Source of the DNA: an uncultured Oscillospiraceae bacterium
Lineage (GTDB): Bacteria; Bacillota; Clostridia; Oscillospirales; Acutalibacteraceae
Direction of reading: 5' to 3'
DNA length: 10,610 bases
Assembly (NCBI GenBank): GCA_900549155.1
Contig: URNF01000068.1
Location: 1-10,610, forward strand
Position 1 is the first letter of the stretch, and each line of letters starts with the position of its first letter. The position numbers and the translations under genes were made by a program. The notes beneath the pieces are model-generated. The model was not told the DNA's origin and made no database searches. It worked only from the letters and a program-made list of their open reading frames with translations. Below are positions 1 through 7,484 of this stretch, one piece after another.

Positions 1-652
1 GGATGCGGGACTGACCGTGCCGATCGGCTATATTCCCGCGGGCAGCACCAACGATTTTGCCAACAGTCTGAAGCTGCCGAAAAACATAATGAAAGCGGCA
101 CAGCTTGTCTGCGAGGGCACGCCGCAGCCGCTGGATGTCGGCAGATTTTCCGACCGCTATTTCACCTATGTGGCATCGTTCGGGGCGTTCACCAAGACGT
201 CCTACAGCACGCCGCAGAACGTCAAAAATGCGCTCGGACATCTTGCCTATATTCTTGAAGGCATCAAGGATATTCCTTCGATCCGTCCGCTTTCGGTGCG
301 CTTTGAAACGCCGGAGCGGGTCGTGGAAGGAAAATATATCTTCGGTGCGGTGAGCAACTCCACCTCGGTCGGCGGCATTCTGACGCTCAGCCCCGAGGTC
401 GTGGACATGAACGACGGCTTGTTTGAACTGCTGCTCATCAAATCTCCCGCCAATGCCATTGAACTCAATGAAATCGTGCTGGCGCTGACAAGACAGAAAT
501 ACGATTGCTCCGCCATCACGTTCCTTGCCGCCTCCGACATTGAGATCACCGCCTCGCCCGACATGGATTGGACGCTGGACGGTGAACGGATGCCGGGAAG
601 TGAGCATTTCACCGTCAAAAACCTCAAAAGCGCCATACGGCTTATCATGTGA
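1..652 (+). CDS. Diacylglycerol kinase family lipid kinase, 3' part
   Basis: The reading frame is open from the left edge (first full codon at position 2) and ends with TGA at 650-652, so 216 C-terminal residues are visible. Families of this kind (YegS/BmrU/DgkB-like) are about 290-310 residues, so roughly the first quarter to third is missing. Near the left edge is the catalytic-domain motif IPAGSTNDFA, matching the PxGTxNDFA loop of the DAGK fold. The C-terminal half has the beta-rich lipid-binding domain ending in the typical W-x-LDGE segment (around positions 570-590). Members phosphorylate diacylglycerol or related lipids with ATP at the inner face of the membrane. The exact lipid cannot be told from sequence. 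The gene ends 15 nt before the first ABC exporter gene on the same strand, so they are probably one operon. The in-frame GTG at 17 is not a start, because the conserved fold continues upstream. Confidence 0.9.
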   Translation, partial: DAGLTVPIGYIPAGSTNDFANSLKLPKNIMKAAQLVCEGTPQPLDVGRFSDRYFTYVASFGAFTKTSYSTPQNVKNALGHLAYILEGIKDIPSIRPLSVRFETPERVVEGKYIFGAVSNSTSVGGILTLSPEVVDMNDGLFELLLIKSPANAIELNEIVLALTRQKYDCSAITFLAASDIEITASPDMDWTLDGERMPGSEHFTVKNLKSAIRLIM

Positions 653-667
653 TCGGGAGTCCTTGTC

Positions 668-2398
668 TTGAAAAAACTGCTACCCTTTTTGAAAAAATAC
701 CGTAAAGAATGTTTTCTCGCACCGTTTTTCAAGCTGTTGGAAGCGGTGTTCGAGCTGTTTGTGCCCCTCGTGGTGGCGTCCATCATCGACGAGGGACTTG
801 CCGCGGGGGATAAGGCGTTCATCACCCTCCGTGTGCTGCTGATGATCCTGCTCGGACTTGTCGGCTTCGGCGTGGCAGTGATGGCGCAGTTCTTTTCCGC
901 TAAGGCGGCGACGGGCTTTGCCGCAGCGGTGCGCAGCCGCGTGTTCGCGCATGCGCAGTCGCTGTCCTTTTCGGAGATCGACCGCCTCGGTGTGCCGACG
1001 CTCATCAACCGCCTGACCGGCGATGTGAACCAGCTGCAAACCGGCGTCAACCTGTTTTTGCGCCTTTTTCTGCGCTCGCCCTTTATCGTGTTCGGCGCAA
1101 TGATCATGGCGTTCACGCTGGATGCGGCTGCGGCGCGCATTTTCCTTTTGGTGATCATTTTGCTGTTTGCGGTGGTCTTTGCCATCATGCTGGTGTCCAT
1201 TCCGCTGTATAAGAAGGTGCAGGCGCGGACGGATACACTGCTCGGCAGAACGCGTGAGAATCTGACGGGCATCCGCGTTTTGCGCGCTTTCTGCAAGGAG
1301 GATGCGCAGATCGCGGCTTTTGAGAGTGAGAACCGCGCGCTGGTCGGTTTCCAGAAATTTGTCGGAAAAATTTCGGCGCTCATGAACCCGCTGACGCTGG
1401 TGCTGGTGAATCTTGCGGTTTTGCAGCTCATCCGCACGGGCGCCGTGCGGGTGGATGCGGGACTGATGACACAGGGCACGGTCGTGGCGCTGTATAACTA
1501 TATGTCGCAGATTTTGGTGGAGCTGATCAAGTTTGCCAATCTCATCATCACGTTGACAAAATCCTTTGCCTGCGCCGACCGCATTGCGGTGCTTTTGGAT
1601 ATCCCCGCAAGAGAAACGGCGGGCGAGACAACGGAGATCGACGAAAATGCGCCGGCGATCTCGTTTGACGACGTGTCCTTTTCCTATGACGGCGCGGGAG
1701 AGCCCGCGCTGCGGCACATCTCCTTTTCTGCGAAAAAAGGGGAGACGGTGGGCATCATCGGCGGCACCGGCTCGGGCAAATCTACCCTGGCGGCGCTGAT
1801 CGCCCGTTTTTATGCCGCAACCGACGGCACGGTCGATTTCTGCGGCGAAGACATTTTGCACTATCCCGAGACAGAGCTGCGCCGCCGCATGGCGGTCGTG
1901 CTGCAAAAAAGCGTGCTGTTTCGCGGCACGCTGCGGGAAAATATGCAATGGGAAAAAGCGGATGCCACCGACGAAGAGATCGAGGATGCCCTGCGCACGG
2001 CACAGGCGCTGGAAGTGGTGCAGTCGAAGGCTGCGGGACTTGACGAGGAAGTGCAGCAGGGCGGCCGCAATTTCTCCGGCGGTCAAAGGCAGCGGCTGTC
2101 CATTGCCCGTGCACTGGTGAAAAAAGCCGAGGTGCTCATTTTGGATGACAGCAGCTCGGCTCTCGACTATGCCACCGAGGCAAAGCTGCGCACGGCGCTT
2201 GCCGCGCTTGCGGGGCGGATGACCCTGTTTGTGATCTCGCAGCGTGCGTCGGCGGTGATGCACGCGGATAAAATTTTGGTTTTGGATAACGGCGAGCTCG
2301 TCGGTATCGGCACGCACGACAGCCTGCTGCGCGACTGCGCGGTGTATCGGGAGATTTATGCGTCCCAAAGCAGCAAGGAGGCGGTCGTCAATGCGTGA
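668..2398 (+). CDS. ABC exporter half-transporter, degenerate-site subunit
   Basis: 576 residues with the usual type IV exporter layout: a membrane domain with about six helices (residues about 15-300), then a nucleotide-binding domain (about 330-570). The start is TTG at 668, chosen because GGGAG (655-659) lies 8 nt upstream and the translation opens at the expected place. Walker A is GGTGSGKST (365-373), the Q-loop Gln is about 413, and the signature is FSGGQ (469-473), essentially canonical. Two catalytic positions deviate: Walker B ends LILDD (491-494ish), with Asp where the catalytic Glu should be, and the H-loop reads ISQR (523-526), with Gln for the switch His. These substitutions are known in the non-catalytic half of heterodimeric exporters such as LmrC or TM287. 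It overlaps the next ABC gene by 8 nt, as expected for a pair made in equal amounts. It probably exports drugs, lipids or peptides; the substrate is unknown. Confidence 0.93.
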   Translation: MKKLLPFLKKYRKECFLAPFFKLLEAVFELFVPLVVASIIDEGLAAGDKAFITLRVLLMILLGLVGFGVAVMAQFFSAKAATGFAAAVRSRVFAHAQSLSFSEIDRLGVPTLINRLTGDVNQLQTGVNLFLRLFLRSPFIVFGAMIMAFTLDAAAARIFLLVIILLFAVVFAIMLVSIPLYKKVQARTDTLLGRTRENLTGIRVLRAFCKEDAQIAAFESENRALVGFQKFVGKISALMNPLTLVLVNLAVLQLIRTGAVRVDAGLMTQGTVVALYNYMSQILVELIKFANLIITLTKSFACADRIAVLLDIPARETAGETTEIDENAPAISFDDVSFSYDGAGEPALRHISFSAKKGETVGIIGGTGSGKSTLAALIARFYAATDGTVDFCGEDILHYPETELRRRMAVVLQKSVLFRGTLRENMQWEKADATDEEIEDALRTAQALEVVQSKAAGLDEEVQQGGRNFSGGQRQRLSIARALVKKAEVLILDDSSSALDYATEAKLRTALAALAGRMTLFVISQRASAVMHADKILVLDNGELVGIGTHDSLLRDCAVYREIYASQSSKEAVVNA

Positions 2399-4136
2399 AC
2401 AGCGTTTGACCTTGAAAAAGGTGTGGCAATATATCCGTCCGCATAGGGGACTTTTGTACCTGTCGCTGCTTTTGGCGCTCGTCAGCGTGTTTGCAACACT
2501 CTCGGTGCCGATCTTGGTGGGACGGGCGATCGACTGCATGATCGGTGTCGGTAGGGTGGACTTTGACGGCATCGCGCGCATTGTGCTGCAAATTTTGGTG
2601 CTCATTGCTGCGGCGGCACTGTCGCAGTGGCTGATGCAGGTGATCCACAACCGCATCACCTATCATGTGGTGCAGGACATGCGCAATGCCGCTTTTGAAC
2701 GGCTGCAGCACCTGCCGCTGAAATATCTGGACGCACACCCCGCCGGTGAGATCGTCAGCCGCATCATCACCGACGCTGAGCAGTTTGCGGACGGACTTTT
2801 GATGGGCTTTTCACAGCTTTTCACCGGTGTGATGACGATACTCGGCACGATCGGTCTGATGGTGTCGCTGCATCCGCTCATTACACTTGTTGTGATATTG
2901 GTGACGCCGTTGTCGCTGTTCTTGTCGAAATATATCTCCGGCAAGACCTTCCACATGTTCCGTGAACAGTCGGCGGTGCGCGGCGATCAGACAGCGCTCA
3001 TCGAGGAGCGCGTCGGTAATCTGAAGCTTCTGCAGGCGATGGGGCAGGAGGAAAAATCGCAAAAGCAGTTTGACGTGCTGAACGAAAAGCTGCGCGCCTG
3101 CTCGCTGAAGGCTATCTTCTTTTCTTCGCTCACCAATCCCAGCACGCGGTTTATCAACGCGCTCAGCTATGCGGCGGTGGGACTCATCGGCGCGTTTGCC
3201 GTCATTGACGGCGGGCTGACGGTGGGTGCGTTTTCGAGCCTTTTGAGCTATGCCAACCAATATGCCAAGCCGTTCAACGAGGTGACCGGCGTTATCACCG
3301 AGCTGCAAAACGCCATCGCGTGTGCGGCGCGTGTGTTCGAGCTTTTGGAGCAGGAAATCGAAAAAACGCCCGCCGATGCGCGGGATGCTCTGCTGCAATC
3401 GGGGGCGGTCTCCATTGAAGATGTGCAGTTTTCGTATACGCCCGAACGTCCGCTCATCGAGCATTTTTCGCTTGAGGTGCAAACGGGGCAGCGCATTGCC
3501 ATTGTCGGCCCGACCGGCTGCGGCAAAACGACGCTCATCAACCTTTTGATGCGTTTTTATGATGTGGGCGGCGGCGCCATCCGCATGGACGGCACGGATA
3601 TACGGGAAATGCAGCGCACGGTGCTGCGCCGCAGCATCGGCATGGTGCTGCAGGATACCTGGCTCATGACCGGCACGGTGCGGGAAAACATCGCGCTCGG
3701 CAGACCGGACGCCACCATGGAGCAGGTGACAGCGGCGGCAAAGGCGGCGTTTGCGGACGGCTTCATCCGTCAGCTGCCGCAGGGCTATGACACGGTGCTG
3801 CAAAGCGACAACGAAATGCTGTCGCAGGGACAAAAGCAGCTTTTGTCCATCGCCCGCATCATGCTGTGTGAGCCGACGGTTCTGATATTGGATGAAGCCA
3901 CTTCCTCGATCGACACCCGCACAGAGGCAAAGATCCAGGAAGCGTTCGAAAAGCTGATGGTGGGAAAAACCAGCTTTGTTGTGGCACACCGTCTCTCCAC
4001 CATCGTCAGCGCGGACAAGATCCTTGTGATGAAGGACGGCAACATCATCGAAAGCGGCACCCATCGGGAGCTGCTGGCGCAAAACGGGTTCTACACGAAC
4101 CTGTATCAAAGTCAGTTTGCGGGGCATGTCAGTTGA
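2391..4136 (+). CDS. ABC exporter half-transporter, catalytic-site subunit
   Basis: 581 residues from ATG 2391. An upstream in-frame ATG at 2358 lies within the previous gene without a ribosome binding site, whereas AAGGAG at 2375-2380 is 10 nt before 2391, so 2391 is preferred. The start overlaps the end of the preceding ABC gene by 8 nt, suggesting translational coupling. A membrane domain (about residues 15-310) is followed by the ATPase domain: Walker A GPTGCGKTT (373-381), Q-loop Gln 421, Walker B VLILDE (497-502) with the catalytic Glu, and H-loop VAHR with His 533. The signature is LSQGQ (477-481), where the second glycine-region residue of LSGGQ is replaced by Gln. Because each ATP site uses Walker motifs from one chain and the signature from the other, this subunit supplies the active Walker/H-loop half and the weakened signature. 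The stop codon abuts the stop of the convergent pseudouridine synthase gene. Confidence 0.94.
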   Translation: MREQRLTLKKVWQYIRPHRGLLYLSLLLALVSVFATLSVPILVGRAIDCMIGVGRVDFDGIARIVLQILVLIAAAALSQWLMQVIHNRITYHVVQDMRNAAFERLQHLPLKYLDAHPAGEIVSRIITDAEQFADGLLMGFSQLFTGVMTILGTIGLMVSLHPLITLVVILVTPLSLFLSKYISGKTFHMFREQSAVRGDQTALIEERVGNLKLLQAMGQEEKSQKQFDVLNEKLRACSLKAIFFSSLTNPSTRFINALSYAAVGLIGAFAVIDGGLTVGAFSSLLSYANQYAKPFNEVTGVITELQNAIACAARVFELLEQEIEKTPADARDALLQSGAVSIEDVQFSYTPERPLIEHFSLEVQTGQRIAIVGPTGCGKTTLINLLMRFYDVGGGAIRMDGTDIREMQRTVLRRSIGMVLQDTWLMTGTVRENIALGRPDATMEQVTAAAKAAFADGFIRQLPQGYDTVLQSDNEMLSQGQKQLLSIARIMLCEPTVLILDEATSSIDTRTEAKIQEAFEKLMVGKTSFVVAHRLSTIVSADKILVMKDGNIIESGTHRELLAQNGFYTNLYQSQFAGHVS

Positions 4137-5102
4137 TCAGCATATTTTTCCTGCGGCAAAATCTTCCGCAAAATCCACCCGCTCCAGTGAAAAGGTCTGC
4201 CCGTTCAGGTAGTCAAGCACATCGGCGGGGGTGGAAAAGTCGAATTGCAGACGGTAGGAGCAGAGTGCCTGCCTGGTGAAGCCGGTGCCCTTGTTGAGGG
4301 CATTGGTGCCGTATTTCCCGTCGCCGAGCAGGGGATGCCCGATCGAGGCGAGATGGGCGCGGATCTGATGCGTTCTGCCGGTGAGCAGTTCGATCTCCAA
4401 AAGGGAATAGCGGTCGTTTTCGTCAAGAACGGTATAGCGCGTCGCGATTTTGCGCGCGCCGACACCGCCTCTGTCGGAAATGTACACGCGGTTCTGTCTT
4501 TCGTTTTTTTCGAGATACCCTTCGAGCAGCGCGCTTTTTTCCGTAAAGGTGCCGTGCACGATACACAAATAGTATTTGTGAATTTCCCGCCGCTTGAGCT
4601 TCTCGTTGAGAATGCGCAGGGCGGCGGCGTTTTTGGCGGCAATGACAATGCCGCTTGTGTTGCGGTCGATGCGGTTGACGAGTGCGGGCGCAAAGCTGTT
4701 TTCGTTCTGCGGGTCATATTCCCCTTTTTCAAACAGATAGCGCTGCACGCGGAAAATGAGGGTGTCACGGTATTCGTTCTCATCCGGATGCACCAAAAGC
4801 CCTGCGGGCTTGTTCAGAAGCAGGAGGTTGTCGTCCTCATACAGAACGGACAGCTCCTTGCCGGCAGTCATAAAATCCGGCGCCGCGGGTGTTTCGTCCA
4901 ACACGTCGTCTTTCAGATAAACCGTGATGACATCCCCCGCACAGACGCGGGTGGAGATCTCACAGCGCTTGCCGTTTAGCTTGATGTTCTTGGTGCGGAT
5001 GCCCTTATACATCAGCGAGACGGGAAGATTGCGGAAGGTTTTGGTCAGCAGCTTGTCGAGGCGCTGACCGGCATCGTTTGCATTGACGACCACTGTTTTC
5101 AT
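4137..5102 (-). CDS. RluA-family pseudouridine synthase
   Basis: 321 residues, start ATG (complement of 5100-5102). A weak AGGTG (complement of 5107-5111) lies 4 nt upstream, and a good promoter lies further upstream. An N-terminal S4-like RNA-binding domain (about 12-63: QRLDKLL...AGDVITVYL) precedes the catalytic domain (about 85-290). The family motif reads NRIDRNTSG (143-151) in place of HRLDRxTSG; Asp 146 is the expected catalytic nucleophile. RTHQIRAHL (243-251) and HPLLGDGKYG (256-265) are also typical of RluA/RluC/RluD. The enzyme isomerises uridine to pseudouridine in RNA, most likely 23S rRNA given the S4 domain, but the modified site cannot be assigned from sequence. It is transcribed alone, divergently from radC and convergently with the ABC operon. 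Confidence 0.93.
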   Translation of the reverse strand: MKTVVVNANDAGQRLDKLLTKTFRNLPVSLMYKGIRTKNIKLNGKRCEISTRVCAGDVITVYLKDDVLDETPAAPDFMTAGKELSVLYEDDNLLLLNKPAGLLVHPDENEYRDTLIFRVQRYLFEKGEYDPQNENSFAPALVNRIDRNTSGIVIAAKNAAALRILNEKLKRREIHKYYLCIVHGTFTEKSALLEGYLEKNERQNRVYISDRGGVGARKIATRYTVLDENDRYSLLEIELLTGRTHQIRAHLASIGHPLLGDGKYGTNALNKGTGFTRQALCSYRLQFDFSTPADVLDYLNGQTFSLERVDFAEDFAAGKIC

Positions 5103-5125
5103 ACTGCACCTGCTTTCTTATCGGA

Positions 5126-5154
5126 AGTATATCACAGAGTGTGGAATGCCGCAA
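5126..5154 (-). promoter_or_regulatory. Vegetative promoter for the pseudouridine synthase gene
   Basis: On the minus strand a -35-like TTGCGG (complement of 5149-5154) is followed after exactly 17 bp by TATACT (complement of 5126-5131), which matches the -10 consensus TATAAT at five of six positions. Transcription would begin near 5119, leaving a leader of about 16 nt before the ATG. The -35 matches only TTG of TTGACA, so activity may be modest or regulated. The -35 lies in one arm of an inverted repeat. Confidence 0.5.
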
Positions 5155-5166
5155 GTCTTTTGCGGC
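5148..5166. repeat. Perfect 7-bp inverted repeat between divergent genes
   Basis: GCCGCAA (5148-5154) and TTGCGGC (5160-5166) are perfect reverse complements separated by 5 bp. The left arm contains the minus-strand -35 element of the pseudouridine synthase promoter. No T-tract follows on either strand, so it is unlikely to be a terminator. Its place between two divergent genes suggests a protein-binding site, but this is inference. I see no convincing plus-strand promoter for radC in the same interval. Confidence 0.4.
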
Positions 5167-5214
5167 TAAACGCCTTTATTTCATTTTTCAATATGTGTCA
5201 AAGGAGAGAGCGTC

Positions 5215-6033
5215 ATGGCAACAAAGGAAAAAGAAACGGTAGAGGAGAAAGAGAAAGGAGCGGAAGCTGCCGCTGACAAAAAGGACGGAAAGAAGAAAGA
5301 ACGCCCCGGCGGCGTCCACGCGGGGCACCGTCAACGGGTGAAGGATCGTTTTCTGAGCGAGGGGCTCGAGAAATTTGATCCGCATCAGGTCATGGAAATG
5401 CTGCTGTTTTTCGGCATACCCATGAAGGATACCAACGAGCTGGCACATGCCGTTCTCAATGAATTCGGCAGTATTTATAAAGCGCTGGAGGCATCCTTTG
5501 CCGACCTGCGCAAGATTCCCGGTATCACCGACAATGCGGCAACGCTGATCTGCTTTGCGGGACAGCTTGCCAAACGGTATTGGGTGGATCGGTGCGACAT
5601 CGGCACGATCCTGTCCGACAGCAGTAAGATCGGCGAACTGGTGAAATACCGCCTTGCAGGCGAGCGGGACGAATGTGTGCTGCTGGTGTCGATGGACAAT
5701 CGGCGCAAGCTGCTCAACTGTACCCGCATCGCCAAAGGCAGCGTCAACTCGGCGGACATCAACATCCGTCGTGCGCTGCGGCAGGCACTGCAGGACAACG
5801 CGACACAGGTAGCGATTGCCCACAACCACCCGAACGGACACGCCTATCCGTCCAGCGCCGACATCCGCACAACACAGATGTTTGCCAAAGCGCTGGCGGT
5901 CGCTGACATCCATTTGGTGGATCACATCATCGTCTCGGAGGATGACTACATATCAATGGCGGAAACGGACACGCTGGCGCCGATCTTCAGAACCAACTAC
6001 AGCCTGTCCGACCCTACAAAAGAAGACGAATAA
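5215..6033 (+). CDS. radC: RadC family JAB-domain protein
   Basis: 272 residues. Start ATG 5215 with a strong AAGGAGAG (5201-5208) 6 nt upstream. The first 30 or so residues are a lysine/glutamate-rich, low-complexity tail not seen in typical RadC proteins of about 225-230 residues. Then comes a helix-hairpin-helix region (about 55-120, with LRKIPGITDNAATLI), and a JAB/MPN domain (about 130-255). The metalloprotease-like motif HxH-x10-D is present as His203, His205 and Asp216 in HNHPNGHAYPSSAD; the usual HNHPSG has Asn for Ser here. RadC was named for a supposed DNA-repair role, but its biochemical role remains unsettled, so 'DNA repair protein' should be read with caution. It is divergent from the pseudouridine synthase and ends at a strong terminator hairpin that also overlaps the start of the next gene. 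Confidence 0.92.
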   Translation: MATKEKETVEEKEKGAEAAADKKDGKKKERPGGVHAGHRQRVKDRFLSEGLEKFDPHQVMEMLLFFGIPMKDTNELAHAVLNEFGSIYKALEASFADLRKIPGITDNAATLICFAGQLAKRYWVDRCDIGTILSDSSKIGELVKYRLAGERDECVLLVSMDNRRKLLNCTRIAKGSVNSADINIRRALRQALQDNATQVAIAHNHPNGHAYPSSADIRTTQMFAKALAVADIHLVDHIIVSEDDYISMAETDTLAPIFRTNYSLSDPTKEDE

Positions 6034-6042
6034 ACCTGTATA

Positions 6043-6098
6043 CTCCCTGCCATATGTTGCAAACTATACCTGCAAGATATGGCAGGGGGGATTTTTTT
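6043..6098 (+). terminator. radC terminator hairpin overlapping the next gene's start
   Basis: The 5' arm CCCTGCCATAT (6045-6055) pairs perfectly with ATATGGCAGGG (6077-6087). After one G-G mismatch the stem continues as TTGCA (6057-6061) with TGCAA (6071-6075), around a 9-nt loop. The outer pairs C6043-G6089 and T6044-G6088 can extend it. A run of seven T (6092-6098) follows, the form of an intrinsic terminator. The 3' arm and following bases contain AGGGGGG (6084-6090), the ribosome binding site of the oxidoreductase gene, and the T-run ends in its TTG start codon (6097-6099). The same structure could therefore end radC transcription and hide the downstream start. Confidence 0.85.
6084..6090 (+). 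promoter_or_regulatory. Ribosome binding site sequestered in terminator stem
   Basis: AGGGGGG ends 6 nt before the TTG codon at 6097, standard Shine-Dalgarno spacing. It decides the start of the oxidoreductase: the ATG at 6079 lies upstream of this site, inside the hairpin arm, and has no ribosome binding site of its own. When the hairpin forms, most of these bases are paired. Confidence 0.65.
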
Positions 6099-7425
6099 GA
6101 GATCTATTTGGCAGGAGACGACCAAACCGCCGCAGGGCAAACCGCTTGACAGCACGGTGAAAGCAGACGTTGCCGTGATCGGCGCGGGGCTTGCCGGCAT
6201 ACTGCTCGCCGATCGGCTGCAGCGCGCCGGAAAAGATGTGGCGGTGATCGAAGCGGGGGAGATCGGCGGCGGACAAAGCGGGAGAACGACCGCAAAGGTC
6301 ACGGCGCAAAACGGTATTTGCTATCGCAAGCTGCTTGCAAGGGGAGAGGAGCGGGCGCAGGCGATCGCGCAAAGCCGTCGCCGCGCGATAGAAGCATATG
6401 CACACATGATCGAAAGCCGCTCGCTGTCGGTCGATTGGGAGGTCTGTCGCAGCTATCTGTATACGACGGGCGATCCCTCCTTGCTGCAGGAGGAATGTGC
6501 TGCGGCGCAGAAATTGGGCTTTGCGGCGACATTCACGAAACACACCGATCTGCCGATCGCGGTGAGCGGGGCGGTGTATTTTGAACAACAGGGGCGGCTG
6601 CATCCGCTGAAGCTGTTGTATGCGCTGGCGGAAAACCTGACGGTGTACACGCATGCGCCGGTGCTGCGGGTGGAGGAAAAGCGCGTCATCACGGAAAATG
6701 GTGCGGTTGAAGCACCGTATATCGTTTTTGCGTGTCATTTTCCGTTTGTCAATTTTCCGGGACTGTATTTTGCCCGCATGCATCAGGAACGCGCATCGGT
6801 GCTCACACTGTCCGATGTGAAAGACCTGCCGCAGGATATGTATTACGGCACGGACAAGGACGGCATCTCGCTGCGTCCCGTCGGCGATCGGCTGCTGTTT
6901 TGCGGCGCGGGATACCGCACGGGAACAGCAAACGACAGCTTTGAAAAATTGGAACGGCAGGCAAAGACATGGTTTCCCGAAGCGCACATCACGGGACGCT
7001 TTTCGGCGCAGGATTGTGTCCCTGCACGGGGGCTGCCGTATATCGGCAGATTTTCCGCCGATCGGCTCAACTGGTTCGTGGCGACCGGCTTCAACAAGTG
7101 GGGGCTGACAAATGCCATGATCGCCGCCATGCAGCTTGAGGATTTGCTTTGCGATCGGGAAAGCCCGCTTGAGGAGCTGTATGCACCCGATGTGCCGTCT
7201 TTGCGGGAACTGCCGCAAATTTTGGCGGACGGCGCGCGTGCGGTCGGCGGCATCGCCGCCGGTGCGCTGCACACCGTTTCTCTGCGCTGCCCGCACCTCG
7301 GCTGTCGCCTGCATTTCAACAAAGAGGAAAAGACCTGGGAATGCCCCTGCCACGGCTCGCGCTTTGACTATCGCGGCAGATGCATCGACGGCCCCGCACA
7401 GACGGATATACACCCGCTTTCATAA
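6097..7425 (+). CDS. FAD-dependent oxidoreductase with C-terminal Rieske domain
   Basis: 442 residues from TTG 6097 (six codons shorter than if ATG 6079 were used). The N-terminus MRSIWQETT also fits the pattern I recall for relatives. Residues about 24-55 form the FAD-binding Rossmann segment, DVAVIGAGLAG with G29-x-G31-x-x-G34, followed by a DadA-like oxidoreductase domain to about 350. GFNKWGLTNAMIAAMQL (331-347) is characteristic of this subgroup. The C-terminal Rieske [2Fe-2S] domain has both boxes: CPHLGC (398-403) and CPCHGS (416-421), giving ligands Cys398, His400, Cys416 and His419, with Cys403 and Cys418 available for the usual disulfide. The architecture matches Bacillus subtilis YhfW. 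A flavin-to-cluster electron transfer is likely; the substrate is unknown and no membrane segment is evident. Expression may be limited by the hairpin over its start. It converges on cotJC across a shared terminator. Confidence 0.9.
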   Translation: MRSIWQETTKPPQGKPLDSTVKADVAVIGAGLAGILLADRLQRAGKDVAVIEAGEIGGGQSGRTTAKVTAQNGICYRKLLARGEERAQAIAQSRRRAIEAYAHMIESRSLSVDWEVCRSYLYTTGDPSLLQEECAAAQKLGFAATFTKHTDLPIAVSGAVYFEQQGRLHPLKLLYALAENLTVYTHAPVLRVEEKRVITENGAVEAPYIVFACHFPFVNFPGLYFARMHQERASVLTLSDVKDLPQDMYYGTDKDGISLRPVGDRLLFCGAGYRTGTANDSFEKLERQAKTWFPEAHITGRFSAQDCVPARGLPYIGRFSADRLNWFVATGFNKWGLTNAMIAAMQLEDLLCDRESPLEELYAPDVPSLRELPQILADGARAVGGIAAGALHTVSLRCPHLGCRLHFNKEEKTWECPCHGSRFDYRGRCIDGPAQTDIHPLS

Positions 7426-7432
7426 TGACCGC

Positions 7433-7476
7433 AAAAAAACTGCCGATCCGCTTCGGATCGGCAGTTTTTTTTTTTT
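7433..7476. terminator. Bidirectional intrinsic terminator
   Basis: CTGCCGATCC (7440-7449) pairs perfectly with GGATCGGCAG (7455-7464) around a tight GCTTC loop. Twelve T follow on the plus strand (7465-7476) and seven A precede (7433-7439), which read as a T-tract on the minus strand. It can therefore end both the oxidoreductase transcript and the convergent cotJ transcript, whose last gene stops at 7485, within 10 nt of the structure. Confidence 0.92.
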
Positions 7477-7484
7477 GCGTGTTC

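Noticed and set aside
2358..2390. ATG at 2358 as the start of the second ABC gene
   Set aside because: It would give 11 extra Arg/Ser-rich residues with no ribosome binding site; ATG 2391 has AAGGAG at 10 nt.
680..2659. Very long minus-strand open frame (659 codons) opposite the ABC genes
   Set aside because: The translation is rich in His, Arg and Gln with no recognisable motif, typical of the antisense of GC-rich coding DNA. The plus strand holds clear ABC transporter domains and ribosome binding sites.
2811..4127. Minus-strand open frame (438 codons) opposite the second ABC gene
   Set aside because: Low-complexity Arg/His/Gln-rich translation; the opposite strand has complete Walker A, Walker B and H-loop motifs.
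5160..5190. Plus-strand promoter for radC starting with TTGCGG at 5160
   Set aside because: The hexamer 17-18 bp downstream is ATTTTT/TTTTTC, a poor -10. Not strong enough to list as a feature.
6079..6096. ATG at 6079 as the oxidoreductase start
   Set aside because: It lies in the 3' arm of the terminator with no ribosome binding site upstream. AGGGGGG is correctly spaced for TTG 6097 instead.
6064..7413. Minus-strand open frame (449 codons) opposite the oxidoreductase
   Set aside because: No motif is seen; the plus strand has both an FAD-binding motif and a complete Rieske motif.
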